A program made the position numbers and the translations under genes. A stretch of DNA of 64,000 nt from RGIG2000 sp045612665 (GTDB lineage Bacteria; Bacillota; Clostridia; Oscillospirales; CAG-272): positions 4,496 through 68,495 of the forward strand of contig JAZKZO010000004.1 of the NCBI GenBank assembly GCA_045612665.1, read 5' to 3'. Below, in pieces: positions 44,596 through 53,789 of this stretch. Position 1 is the stretch's first letter. Every line of letters begins with the position of its first letter. Below the pieces are notes generated by a model. That model was given only the letters and a program-made list of their open reading frames with translations. It was not told where the DNA came from and did no database searches.

Positions 44596-46326
44596 TTATT
44601 TGTTTTCGTTTGCGTATTTGTGATAAAGCTCCTTAACCTTGAAATAAGCTGCTTTTGGATTTCTGTATTCGTCCAAAATTCCCTTATTGTTAAAGTAGCG
44701 CACACGGTTAATATCCATTGAAGGAGAGGTTCTGATATTTGTGAATTGCCAGAGATACGTTCCTCTCATATAGTCGGTTCTATGGAATAGCTCGATGCAA
44801 TATTCAAGAATATCGCGTTGATATTCCTCACTCCATTTCACACCGCTGTCAAACGGAGTATGGTAGCCTGCAAGTGCAGCTGAACCAAATTCACTCATAA
44901 TAACAGGCTTGTCAGTCCAACCCTTTTCCTCACGACGCTTGCGGAAGTGCTCAACCATCAAATCCCAGTCTTGAATATTGCCATTGTAGCCACTGTATCT
45001 GTACCAGCCGTGGTAAATATTGATGGAAATGAAATCGTCAAGGCCCATATCGTTATCCTTTAACGGATGGCAGGAAGCGTGAGTGATAAGTCTGTTACCG
45101 CCGTTTGCACGCAAGAACTTGCTCCATTTTTCGGAAAGAGGATATGTATGCTCGGAATATGTTGCTACCTCGTTATGCAAGCCCCAAATTACAATACTTG
45201 GATGGTTGTAGTAATATTTTGCCATTTCCTCGTGCATTTGCATTCCGCGCTCACAAATTATCGGATTCTGAAGGGCAGTTTCGCTAAAGCCGACACCCCA
45301 CATAGGAATTTCGCTCCAGAAAAGAATTCCACGCTCGTCAAGCATATCAACGAATATTTTTGAGTTAGGGTAGTGAGAGCCTCTTATTGTGTTGCAGCCA
45401 AGGTCGCAAATTAGGTCAAGGTCCTTTTTCATAAGCTTTGCTGGGAATGCGAAGCCCCACTCAGGATGCTCCTCGTGTCTGTTTACGCCAAGAAGCTCAA
45501 TTGACTTGCCGTTTAAAACGATGTCGCAATTCTTAACCTCGATTTTTCTAAATCCAACCTTGTCAATTAGGTCGTCGCTTGCGGTTGATGCTACAGCAGT
45601 ATAAAGCTTAGGTGAGCCAACATCCCAAAGCTCAATGCCGTCTATTACCACCTTGTCGGTTGTAACGGTAGCTTTTTCATATGCGTCCAAGGTGATTTCA
45701 CCCTCGTAAATTACGTTATCGCCAACTGTGAGCTTAACAGGCGAGCTTGTCTTCTTAGAGTCAGCGTTATAAAGCTCGATAGTTGCCCAAACGGAAGCAG
45801 AGCTAAAATCATCGCTTAATTCGTACTTAACGTGATTTAACATAATGGAAATTCCCGAAAGCTCAGCAACGCTAACGTCGCGAGCAATACCGCCGTAGTT
45901 AAACCAGTCGGTATATCTCTGTGGGAATGAATTAGCATCAATTGTGCTATCTGCAAGCACAACCAAGGTATGCTCGCCACAGCTTACGTCGTTTACGATA
46001 ACCTCAAACGGGGTAAACGCACCGTAATGCTTTGCAATCTCCTTTCCGTCAAGCCAAACGGTTGCCTCGGTCATAACGGATTCAAATTGGAAGAGAAGAG
46101 TTCCACCTTGAACTGTGAGCTTGCGCTCGTACCAGCCCCAGCCCTCGAAATTGAGATGTCCAAGCTCGTTATTCCAAACGGAAGGAACGATTACGGTTTC
46201 ACCAGAGGGAAGTCCGTTTTGCCATCCCTCGTCAATACCCTTTTTGTCAGGGTCAAGGGCAAATTTCCACGTGCCGGAAAGGTTGGTTACCTTTCTTATT
46301 TTATGCTCGTCAAATAATCTTTTCAT
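44596..46326 (-). CDS. uidA: Beta-glucuronidase, glycoside hydrolase family 2
   Basis: Releases glucuronic acid from beta-glucuronides. 576 residues with the GH2 order: sugar-binding sandwich (WKFALDPDKKG, FNYGGIARDVSVAEL near 140-155), immunoglobulin-like domain, then TIM barrel. Acid/base Glu in HPSIVIWGLHNEV near 350 and nucleophile Glu in VIMSEFGSAAL near 470. Near the end, RYFNNKGILDEYRNPKAAYF matches the NxK motif that contacts the substrate carboxylate in true glucuronidases (E. coli NKKG), which separates it from beta-galactosidases. No signal peptide. Single gene, minus strand, -10 TATAAT at 46360-46355. In the gut such enzymes cleave drug and steroid conjugates; here plant or host glucuronides are equally possible. 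Confidence 0.9.
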   Translation of the reverse strand: MKRLFDEHKIRKVTNLSGTWKFALDPDKKGIDEGWQNGLPSGETVIVPSVWNNELGHLNFEGWGWYERKLTVQGGTLLFQFESVMTEATVWLDGKEIAKHYGAFTPFEVIVNDVSCGEHTLVVLADSTIDANSFPQRYTDWFNYGGIARDVSVAELSGISIMLNHVKYELSDDFSSASVWATIELYNADSKKTSSPVKLTVGDNVIYEGEITLDAYEKATVTTDKVVIDGIELWDVGSPKLYTAVASTASDDLIDKVGFRKIEVKNCDIVLNGKSIELLGVNRHEEHPEWGFAFPAKLMKKDLDLICDLGCNTIRGSHYPNSKIFVDMLDERGILFWSEIPMWGVGFSETALQNPIICERGMQMHEEMAKYYYNHPSIVIWGLHNEVATYSEHTYPLSEKWSKFLRANGGNRLITHASCHPLKDNDMGLDDFISINIYHGWYRYSGYNGNIQDWDLMVEHFRKRREEKGWTDKPVIMSEFGSAALAGYHTPFDSGVKWSEEYQRDILEYCIELFHRTDYMRGTYLWQFTNIRTSPSMDINRVRYFNNKGILDEYRNPKAAYFKVKELYHKYANENK

Positions 46327-46454
46327 AAAAATACCTCAAAGTGTTTTTTTCTTAAATTATACCATAAAAGAGCATCAAAATCAACACAAAAATGCTCTCC
46401 TGTGGCATACATCTAAATTCTATCATATATCTTGCTATAATTCAATACTATAAC

Positions 46455-46483
46455 TTGAATTTTTAATATATATGTGCTACAAT
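46455..46483 (+). promoter_or_regulatory. Promoter of the CapA-GH31-MATE-GH2 operon
   Basis: TTGAAT, 17 bases, TACAAT. A GAGCAT/ATGCTC inverted repeat lies about 60 bases upstream between this and the divergent uidA promoter. Confidence 0.6.
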
Positions 46484-46508
46484 GAAAAAAACGCCAAAGG
46501 AGAAAAAT

Positions 46509-47588
46509 ATGAGAATTGCAATAGGTGGCGATGTGTCAGTAAAGGCAGAGTGCGAGGAGCTTTTTGCCAAAGGTAACGGCAAGGCGCTTTTCGGTAATGC
46601 TTGTGAAGTTTTTGCTTCGTGTGATGAAAGCATTGTAAATCTTGAAACAGCTATCACCGACAAAGACACACCGATTAAAAAAATAGGCCCCAATTTGAGA
46701 GCGCCCCTTAATACCGCAATGGCACTAAGGGATGCAGGAATTACCGCTCTTGCACTGTCAAACAACCATATTTTTGACTATGGCAAGGCAGGGATAAAGG
46801 ACACTCTTGCCGAAATTGAAAAATGTGGTCTTAGATACACGGGATTTGGCGAAAATGTGCTTGATGCAAGAAAGAATATGATTCTTTGCGATGGCAAGAT
46901 TTCCGTTGCGGTAATTGCGGTATGTGAGCACGAATACACCTACGCCTTGAAAAATCGTATGGGCGCAAGAGAATACGATCCGTATGACACAATGGAGGAC
47001 ATAGAAAATGCGAAGAAAAGCGCCGATTATGTTGTTGTGATCTATCACGGAGGCGCTGAGGGATGCAGGTATCCCTCGCCAAGACTTGTAAAGGCGTGTC
47101 GCACAATGGTAAAGCACGGTGCTGATGTTGTTTTGTGTCAGCACAGTCACTGTATCGGATGCTATGAAAAATACCAAAGCAGTCATATCCTTTACGGTCA
47201 GGGCAATTTCCACTTTATTCATAAAAAATACGAGGATAAAACTGATAAGGGCTATGCTTGGAATACAGGTCTTTTGGTGAAGCTTGACATTGATTCATCA
47301 CTTGAAATCGAGTTTATCCCCTGCGTAGCTGACGGCAATGCAATAAGACTTGCAACTGATGAGGAAAAGGACAAGATTTTGAGCGAAATGTATGAGCGCT
47401 CAGCGTCCTTAGAAAATGGCACTTGGGAGGAAAAATGGCTTGAATTTGCGCTTTCACGCGACAGATTCAAGGGAATTCCCGAGGAGCTTTGCGAGGAGAT
47501 TGCACACTACCTTGACTGCGAGTCGCATACCGATGTATGCCGAGAAATTTATAAAACCTATAATTCTACAAACGAAATGGATGATTAA
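46509..47588 (+). CDS. CapA-family metallophosphatase-like protein
   Basis: Calcineurin-like fold related to the poly-gamma-glutamate synthesis protein CapA/PgsA. Metal motifs: IAIGGDVS (residue 3), NLETAI (about 48), SNNHIFDYG (about 88), VIYHGGAEG (near 180) and LCQHSHCIG (about 210), ending with LYGQGNFHF. Start ATG 46509 sits eight bases after AAAGGAG. No membrane helix, unlike CapA of capsule operons, so a cytoplasmic phosphatase role is more likely. It heads an operon with GH31, MATE, GH2, isomerase and esterase; GH31 starts one base after its stop. Confidence 0.85.
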   Translation: MRIAIGGDVSVKAECEELFAKGNGKALFGNACEVFASCDESIVNLETAITDKDTPIKKIGPNLRAPLNTAMALRDAGITALALSNNHIFDYGKAGIKDTLAEIEKCGLRYTGFGENVLDARKNMILCDGKISVAVIAVCEHEYTYALKNRMGAREYDPYDTMEDIENAKKSADYVVVIYHGGAEGCRYPSPRLVKACRTMVKHGADVVLCQHSHCIGCYEKYQSSHILYGQGNFHFIHKKYEDKTDKGYAWNTGLLVKLDIDSSLEIEFIPCVADGNAIRLATDEEKDKILSEMYERSASLENGTWEEKWLEFALSRDRFKGIPEELCEEIAHYLDCESHTDVCREIYKTYNSTNEMDD

Positions 47589-47589
47589 T

Positions 47590-49158
47590 ATGAACTTAAA
47601 GGTAAAAATGCTTGAAAACGAGCTTTGGTACGGTGGCTCCGTTGCCGAGGCTATGAAAAATCCGTTTGATGCAAGCTCTGCCTATGAATACGATATGGAG
47701 CTTGGACTTAACCAAACAATGCCACTTTTTGTTTCAACCAAGGGTAGATATATTTGGTGTGATGAGCCTATGAAGGTTCATATAAGTGGCGGAGAATTCG
47801 ATCTTTGCGCCCCCTGCGAAATCGTCCTTTGCCAAGCAGGAGATTGCTTGAAGGATGCATATCTTGAAGCGAGCAAACGCCATTTCCCGTTTAGCGGAAA
47901 GGTGCCACCTCTTAAGTTCTTTGAGAGCGCACAGTATAACTCTTGGATGGAGCTTGATTACCACCAAAGTCAAGAGGGAATTCTCAAATACGCCCACGGA
48001 ATTGTCGATAACGGCTATGAGCCAGGCGTTCTTATGATAGATGAGGGATGGCATACAAGATACGGACTTTGGGAGTGGGATTTCGTTAAATTCCCTGACC
48101 CTAAGGCAATGATAAAGGAGCTTCACGACCTCGGCTTTAAGGTTATGGTTTGGGTCGTTCCATTGGTTACTGCCGACGGACAGGTGTTCAGTATGAGCTA
48201 TTTTGACTATCATAGCTATCTTGACGGCGCCTGCGGAGATAAAAAATACTTTTTGCGCACCGATGACGGTAAGGTAGCACTTATCGAGTGGTGGAACGGC
48301 TTTAGCGCCATTCTTAATATGTGTAATCCCGATGACAGAGAATTTCTTGACAGTAAGCTCCGTAAGCTTATTGATGAATACGGCGTTGACGGCTTCAAGT
48401 TCGATGGCGGACCGATAGAGATGTACCATCAAAGAAGCATCGTAAACGGTAAGCAAACAAAATACACCCCTGCCGAGCTCAATATTGCTTGGAACGATTT
48501 CGGCACAAGATACGAATACCACGAATACAAGGATACATTTAAGGGCGGCGGTAAGGCTGTAATTCAAAGACTCAGAGATAGAGGTCACACTTGGGATGGA
48601 GAGGGAATCAACACAATTCTCCCATCAGCGCTCCTTCAGGGACTTATCGGACATCCGTTCATTTGTCCCGATATGATCGGCGCAGGATGGTGGTCACTTA
48701 ACTATGATCCTAATTTTGTGTGCGATCAGGAGCTTTTTGTAAGAATGGCACAGGTCAGCGCGCTTTTGCCAATGATGCAGTTTTCTTGGGCACCTTGGAG
48801 AATGCTCGATAAAAAGCACGCCGAGCTTTGTCTTGAAAGTGCTAAGCTACATAAAAAATTCGCACCATATATCGTTGAGCTCGTAAAGGAAAGTGCGATA
48901 ACAGGTGAGCCTATTGTAAGAATGATGGAATATTCATATCCGCATCAGGGCTACGAGAAAATGCACGGACAATTTATGCTCGGAAACGATGTTTTGGTAG
49001 CCCCTGTTGTCGAAAAGGGCGCAACAACAAAGAAGGTTTCCTTGCCAAAGGGTAAGTGGCTCTATCTTGGCAAGGATGAGCTTGACGGTGGACGCACCGT
49101 AACGGTTGATGCCCCAATTGACATATTACCGTATTTTATTAAAAAATCGAAGGCATAA
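47590..49158 (+). CDS. Glycoside hydrolase family 31
   Basis: GH31 enzymes act on alpha-glucosides, alpha-xylosides or related bonds with retention. WVVPLVTADGQVF, then nucleophile Asp in GFKFDGGPIEMY near residue 270, and the acid/base region around HTWDGEGI near 330 to PDMIGAGWW. The C-terminal beta domain holds VLVAPVVEKGATTKKVSLPKG. At 522 residues it is shorter than classical GH31, with a reduced N-terminal domain. Start ATG 47590 is one base after the CapA stop; ATG 47608, preceded by AAAGGT, is an alternative. No signal peptide. Which alpha bond is cut is not clear. Confidence 0.87.
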   Translation: MNLKVKMLENELWYGGSVAEAMKNPFDASSAYEYDMELGLNQTMPLFVSTKGRYIWCDEPMKVHISGGEFDLCAPCEIVLCQAGDCLKDAYLEASKRHFPFSGKVPPLKFFESAQYNSWMELDYHQSQEGILKYAHGIVDNGYEPGVLMIDEGWHTRYGLWEWDFVKFPDPKAMIKELHDLGFKVMVWVVPLVTADGQVFSMSYFDYHSYLDGACGDKKYFLRTDDGKVALIEWWNGFSAILNMCNPDDREFLDSKLRKLIDEYGVDGFKFDGGPIEMYHQRSIVNGKQTKYTPAELNIAWNDFGTRYEYHEYKDTFKGGGKAVIQRLRDRGHTWDGEGINTILPSALLQGLIGHPFICPDMIGAGWWSLNYDPNFVCDQELFVRMAQVSALLPMMQFSWAPWRMLDKKHAELCLESAKLHKKFAPYIVELVKESAITGEPIVRMMEYSYPHQGYEKMHGQFMLGNDVLVAPVVEKGATTKKVSLPKGKWLYLGKDELDGGRTVTVDAPIDILPYFIKKSKA

Positions 49159-49159
49159 A

Positions 49160-50506
49160 ATGAAACTAACCGAAGGAAAAATTTTCAAAACACTGTTTAT
49201 ATATTCGTTGCCTCTTATTCTCACTAACGTGGTTCAGCTTTTGTTCCACGCAGCCGACGTAACCGTGCTTGGAATAATGGTTGACGACCATGCCGTTGCT
49301 GCCGTTGGTGCGTGCGGTCCGATTATATCCTTGCTTGTCAGCCTGTTTGCATCCTTTGCAACGGGAGCAAATATACTGATTGCAAAATACGTTGGCGCAA
49401 AAAACGAGGAAAGAGCAAGAAAATCAACGGGAACGGCTATTATAATCGGCTTTTTGTCAGGACTTATTATGATGGCTATTGCCCTTATTTGGGCAAGAGA
49501 TATTCTCATCTTGATGAAATGCCAAAGCGAGGTCCTTGACACGGCAGTAACCTATATGCGCATATACTTTTTGGGTATGCCGATAATTATGCTATACAAC
49601 TTTGTCGCCGCAATTCTTCGCTCCGTCGGAGATAGCATGCGCCCTATGATTTATATGCTTGTAGCAGGCGTTGTCAATATCGGACTCAATATCTTCTTTA
49701 TTGCCGTGTGTGATATGACCGTTACAGGTGTCGCTCTTGCAACGCTTTTCTCCAACCTTGTGTCGCTAATTCTTGCTTTGATAGCGATGCTTAGAAACAA
49801 GGGATATTGCAAAATCGAGCTTAAAAATCTTAAAATTTTCAAGGATGAATTTAAGGAAATTGTTAAAATAGGCGTTCCCGCTTGTCTTTGTAGCCTTTCG
49901 TTCTATGTTGCCAATTTGTTTATGTCGGCAGGCGTAAACTCAATAAGCTCCGATGCAATGACGGCAAACGCAATTGCAGGACAGTTCGATGCTATCGTTT
50001 ATAATGTTGGAATGTCAATTGCTATCGCCTGTATGTCAATGGTAGGACAGTGCTACGGCGCAGGACTAATAGATAGAGCAAAAAATACCGTGTTGACAAG
50101 TGCCGCTTACGCAACTGTTGCAAGTCTTTCACTCGGCACACTCGTGGTTATCTTTTCTAGACCCCTTCTCGATATTATGACTGATAGCGAGGCTGTAATC
50201 GCAATCGGCAGAGAACAGCTAACCGTTGTTTGCTTTACACATTTTATAACAAGCTTGATGGAGGTGCTTTCCTTTAGCCTTCGTGCGCTTAAACGCCCCA
50301 ACTGCACAATGGTTGTCGGCTTTATCTTTGGATTTGGCTTGCGTACGCTTTGGGCAACCGTAATATGGAATTTGCTCGGTGGCTCGGTTGCAACGCTTTT
50401 CCTTGCCTACGGTGTCAGCGCCTTTTGTGCCATGGTAACCTATGCGATAATTTTCGCCAAGGTAATAAAAAAAGAGAAAAACGCAATCCCTGTCCATGAC
50501 GTTTAA
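49160..50506 (+). CDS. MATE-family multidrug or metabolite efflux transporter
   Basis: Sodium- or proton-driven exporter with 12 helices in two MatE halves. TEGKIFKTLFIYSLPLILTNVVQLLF (split) opens the protein, VDDHAVAAVGACGPI is the MATE motif of helix 2, and LRSVGDSMRPM ends half 1. The second half repeats the pattern with IAIACMSMVGQCYGAG. Start ATG 49160 lies one base after the GH31 stop. 448 residues. Sitting within a sugar-hydrolase operon, it could export aglycones or glycoside by-products; this is inference only. Confidence 0.88.
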   Translation: MKLTEGKIFKTLFIYSLPLILTNVVQLLFHAADVTVLGIMVDDHAVAAVGACGPIISLLVSLFASFATGANILIAKYVGAKNEERARKSTGTAIIIGFLSGLIMMAIALIWARDILILMKCQSEVLDTAVTYMRIYFLGMPIIMLYNFVAAILRSVGDSMRPMIYMLVAGVVNIGLNIFFIAVCDMTVTGVALATLFSNLVSLILALIAMLRNKGYCKIELKNLKIFKDEFKEIVKIGVPACLCSLSFYVANLFMSAGVNSISSDAMTANAIAGQFDAIVYNVGMSIAIACMSMVGQCYGAGLIDRAKNTVLTSAAYATVASLSLGTLVVIFSRPLLDIMTDSEAVIAIGREQLTVVCFTHFITSLMEVLSFSLRALKRPNCTMVVGFIFGFGLRTLWATVIWNLLGGSVATLFLAYGVSAFCAMVTYAIIFAKVIKKEKNAIPVHDV

Positions 50507-50539
50507 TAAGTTTCAATTTACATAAGAGAGGAAACGAAA

Positions 50540-52267
50540 ATGAATATTCCAAGACCCGAGCATCCAAATCCGCAATTTGAAAGAGAAAATTGGATAAACC
50601 TAAACGGTGAATGGGAATTTGAGCTTGACCGCGGAATTAGCGGAATTGATAGAAAATTTCATGAAAGAGAGCATCTTGACTCCAAAATCACCGTTCCGTT
50701 TTGTCCCGAAAGCAAGCTGTCAGGCATCGGACTTACCGATTATTTAAATTGTGTTTGGTATCTTAAAAGAGTATATATCGAGAATTGTGATAAAAGAGTG
50801 ATTTTGCACTTTGGCGCGGTTGATTACGAAAGCTTTATTTATATAAATCACAAGCAGGCTTATCATAATGTAGGCGGATACGTTGGCTTTGATATAGATA
50901 TAACCGATTATGTCAAGGTGGGCGAGGAAAATATAATCACCGTTTGCGCAAAGGATACTCATCCAAACGATAAGGCGTCGGGAAAGCAATGTGAAAACTA
51001 TTATTCAATAGAGTGCTGCTATACCCGTACAACAGGCATTTGGCAGACCGTTTGGCTCGAATATGTAGAAAAGAACTATATCAAGAGTGTCAAATATTAT
51101 CCGTCGATTGAGCAAAAGAGCGTTCAAATTGAGCTTGACGTGGTCGGAAATGCCGATTTTAAAGCGATAGCATGCTTTGAGGGCAAGAATGTCGGCAAGA
51201 CTAGCACGACCCTTAAAAACGGCATAAATCGCGTAACGCTAAGCCTTGACGAGCTTCATTTGTGGGAAGCAGGAAAGGGCGGTCTTTACGACCTTGAGCT
51301 CTTCTATGGAGAGGATAAGGTTAAAAGCTATTTCGGAATTCGCTCAACATCATTTGATAATAGAAATTATCTTCTTAACGGAAAGCCTGTGTTTTTACGC
51401 ACAGTCCTCGACCAAGGCTATTACAAGGACGGTATATATACGGCACAAAGCGACGAGGAGCTGTCAAGGGATATTCTTTTATCCTTTGAGGCAGGCTTCA
51501 ACGGTGCAAGGCTTCACCAAAAGATTTTTGAGCCAAGATTTTTGTACCATTGCGATAGGCTTGGCTATCTTGTCTTTGGCGAATCGCCAAATGCTCACCT
51601 CGACTATTCCGATATGAATCAGCTAACACCGTTTTTGCTTGAATGGCAAAGAGCGGTTATAAGAGATTTTAACCACCCGTCAATTATCGGTTGGTGTCCT
51701 CTTAACGAAACGTGGGATTGGAATAACAGACACCAAAACGACGATTTCATCCGCGCGCTTTACTACACTACAAAATCAGTCGATACAACTCGTCCCTGTA
51801 TCGGTACAAGTGGAAATTATCAGGTTGTATCCGATATTTACGACCTTCACGATTATATCCAAAGCGTAGAGGATTTTAGAAAAATATATCTTGCACCGTC
51901 GCAGGATGAAATGCTACAAAATTACGATAAGCATCCGTGGCATAGCGGTGTTGCAAGATATCAAAATTCACTCCTTTATAAGGATATGGCGCTCTATCTT
52001 AGCGAATTTGGCGGTATTAGATGGGACGTTGACGGTGTTGAAGGTGGTTGGGGCTATGGCGACGGACCTAAAACCGAGGCGGAATTCCTTGAAAGATTCG
52101 AGAGCTTGGTAAGCGCTCTTATAAATTGCCCGTATGTTTGTGGCTTTTGCTACACTCAGCTTTATGATATAGAGCAAGAGGTAAACGGACTTTACACATA
52201 CGAAAGAAAGCCAAAATTTGATATGAGTAAAATTAAAGCAATAATTTGCGCTGAAAGGAAAAAATAA
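50540..52267 (+). CDS. Glycoside hydrolase family 2 (beta-galactosidase-like)
   Basis: A 575-residue GH2 enzyme: sugar-binding domain (NLNGEWEFELDRG), Ig-like domain, TIM barrel with LRTVLDQGYYKDGIYT, acid/base Glu in GWCPLNETWDWN near 395 and nucleophile Glu in LYLSEFGGIRW near 490. The NxK motif of glucuronidases is absent, so it is not a second beta-glucuronidase; galactosidase, mannosidase or arabinosidase activity cannot be separated by eye. GAGAGGAAA precedes the ATG. The isomerase gene begins immediately at its stop codon. No signal peptide. Confidence 0.86.
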   Translation: MNIPRPEHPNPQFERENWINLNGEWEFELDRGISGIDRKFHEREHLDSKITVPFCPESKLSGIGLTDYLNCVWYLKRVYIENCDKRVILHFGAVDYESFIYINHKQAYHNVGGYVGFDIDITDYVKVGEENIITVCAKDTHPNDKASGKQCENYYSIECCYTRTTGIWQTVWLEYVEKNYIKSVKYYPSIEQKSVQIELDVVGNADFKAIACFEGKNVGKTSTTLKNGINRVTLSLDELHLWEAGKGGLYDLELFYGEDKVKSYFGIRSTSFDNRNYLLNGKPVFLRTVLDQGYYKDGIYTAQSDEELSRDILLSFEAGFNGARLHQKIFEPRFLYHCDRLGYLVFGESPNAHLDYSDMNQLTPFLLEWQRAVIRDFNHPSIIGWCPLNETWDWNNRHQNDDFIRALYYTTKSVDTTRPCIGTSGNYQVVSDIYDLHDYIQSVEDFRKIYLAPSQDEMLQNYDKHPWHSGVARYQNSLLYKDMALYLSEFGGIRWDVDGVEGGWGYGDGPKTEAEFLERFESLVSALINCPYVCGFCYTQLYDIEQEVNGLYTYERKPKFDMSKIKAIICAERKK

Positions 52268-53086
52268 ATGAAATATTGCATTTGGTCAAGCTATTATTAC
52301 GACCTTTCTCCCGAGGATATGCTTCTCGAATTTAAGGCACACGGATATAATAGCTGTGAGCTTTCATTTGAACACGCCTACAAGCTTATGGAGCGTGGAG
52401 ATATTAAAAAGGCGGGAGAAGAATTCGCCAAATTCGCACGCGATAACGGTTTTGAAATTTCTCAGGGCCACCTTTCCTACGAGGCTAAGCTTTGTAAGGA
52501 TGAGGGCAAGGACTTTTTGAAAAAGCAAATAGATTTGTTCCTTGCTATGGGAATTAAAAATTCCGTATTGCATTGCGACTCCCTTACCTGGAGAGACGAA
52601 GCACTTACAAGAGAAGAGAAAATCGAGGAAAACTGCAAGGCACTTTCCGAGCTTTTGGATTACATAAAGGACACCGATATGGTTATTTGCCTTGAAAATC
52701 TGATTTCAACCGATTTTATCAACTCCATTGACGGACTTATGTATTTTATCGAGAGGTTTAATAGCAAAAACCTCGGCATTTGCCTTGACACAGGACACCT
52801 TAATTTGAACGATAGAGATCAAGTGGCATTTATAAGAAAGGCAGGCAAGCACATAAAGGCGCTTCACCTAGCCGATAATGACCAAAGCCGAGACCAACAC
52901 CTTATGCCGTATGGCTGTGGCAGCGTTGATTTCGTTTCCGTTATAAGAGAAATGAAGGCGCTTGATTACAAGGGACTTTATAACCTCGAAATTCCAGGCG
53001 AAAGATGTGCCCCATTGGAAGTTTTGGGCTATAAGCTCGATTATCTTAAAAATGTGCTCGAATACCTTGATAGAGTAACTGAGTGA
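52268..53086 (+). CDS. Sugar phosphate isomerase/epimerase (TIM barrel, AP_endonuc_2)
   Basis: A 272-residue TIM barrel of the xylose-isomerase-like superfamily. Metal-ligand strands: VLHCDSL (about 97), CLENL (140), CLDTGHLNLN (175), ALHLADND and the LMPYGCGSVDF loop (205-222), YNLEIPGE at 240. These place Glu, Asp, His and Glu in the usual order. It starts at the base after the GH2 stop with AAAGGAAAAA as ribosome site. It likely reshapes the sugar released by the neighbours; endonuclease IV activity is unlikely because of the sugar context. Confidence 0.82.
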   Translation: MKYCIWSSYYYDLSPEDMLLEFKAHGYNSCELSFEHAYKLMERGDIKKAGEEFAKFARDNGFEISQGHLSYEAKLCKDEGKDFLKKQIDLFLAMGIKNSVLHCDSLTWRDEALTREEKIEENCKALSELLDYIKDTDMVICLENLISTDFINSIDGLMYFIERFNSKNLGICLDTGHLNLNDRDQVAFIRKAGKHIKALHLADNDQSRDQHLMPYGCGSVDFVSVIREMKALDYKGLYNLEIPGERCAPLEVLGYKLDYLKNVLEYLDRVTE

Positions 53087-53101
53087 AAACGGAGGGATAA
53101 T

Positions 53102-53746
53102 ATGTACACTAAACACAAATGGGAAAGCGATAAGCATTTTAACTTTGCTTATGCAAAATATTTGCCAAAGGATTTTGATGAGAATAAAAAATATCCTCTC
53201 GTTTTCTTTTTACACGGAGCAGGAGAATGGGGAGATAACCTCGAGGATGCGTGTCGCCACGGCTTTATGAAGCACGTAAGAGAGAGCGGAAAGGAATATC
53301 CGTTTATTTGCATAGCACCGCAGTGCCCAAGAGATAAATATTGGGCGTGCTACACTGAATCGTTGCTTGCATTCCTTGACTATATATGCGAAACGCTCCC
53401 TGTTGATAAGGATAGAGTATATCTTACAGGACTTTCTATGGGAGGCACAGGCACTTGGATGCTCGCAATGGCGGACCGCGATAGATTTGCAGCAATAGCC
53501 CCTATTTGCGGAAGCGGAATTTATTGGTTTGGTGAAGCACTCGTAAATGTACCTGTAATGGTGTATCACGGAGATTGCGACGACTGTGTGCCAATAGAGA
53601 ATAGCATAGAGATGATAAGATCTATAAACAAGCGCGGAGGAAATGCACAAATAAAGGTACTTCAAGGCGTTTGGCATAACGCGTGGGATTATGCATACGA
53701 GGGCGACGAGCTTTGGACGTGGCTACTCTCCCATAAGCGCAAGTAA
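53102..53746 (+). CDS. Alpha/beta hydrolase esterase (phospholipase/carboxylesterase type)
   Basis: A compact 214-residue serine esterase. FFLHGAGEWGDN (oxyanion region, residues 38-49), nucleophile elbow GLSMGGTGTW near 117, Asp in YHGDCDDCVPIENS near 160 and His in GVWHNAWDY near 195. This is the family of feruloyl/acetyl polysaccharide esterases and peptidase-like hydrolases. ACGGAGGG ahead of ATG. Last gene of the operon; it may remove acyl groups before the GH2 enzyme acts. No signal peptide. Confidence 0.84.
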   Translation: MYTKHKWESDKHFNFAYAKYLPKDFDENKKYPLVFFLHGAGEWGDNLEDACRHGFMKHVRESGKEYPFICIAPQCPRDKYWACYTESLLAFLDYICETLPVDKDRVYLTGLSMGGTGTWMLAMADRDRFAAIAPICGSGIYWFGEALVNVPVMVYHGDCDDCVPIENSIEMIRSINKRGGNAQIKVLQGVWHNAWDYAYEGDELWTWLLSHKRK

Positions 53747-53758
53747 AAACTGAAAGCC

Positions 53759-53786
53759 AAAAGGACACTCGGTTGAGTGTCCTTTT
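53759..53786. terminator. Terminator between the operon and the GH78 gene
   Basis: 12-bp stem AAAAGGACACTC/GAGTGTCCTTTT, loop GGTT; suits both strands. Confidence 0.88.
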
Positions 53787-53789
53787 TCA

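Noticed and set aside
46482..46508. Longer CapA start (MKKTPKEKN)
   Set aside because: This segment overlaps the -10 box at 46478-46483 and the ribosome site, so it cannot be translated.
47734..48588. 284-codon frame opposite GH31
   Set aside because: Antisense to a conserved enzyme core; composition unlike real proteins.
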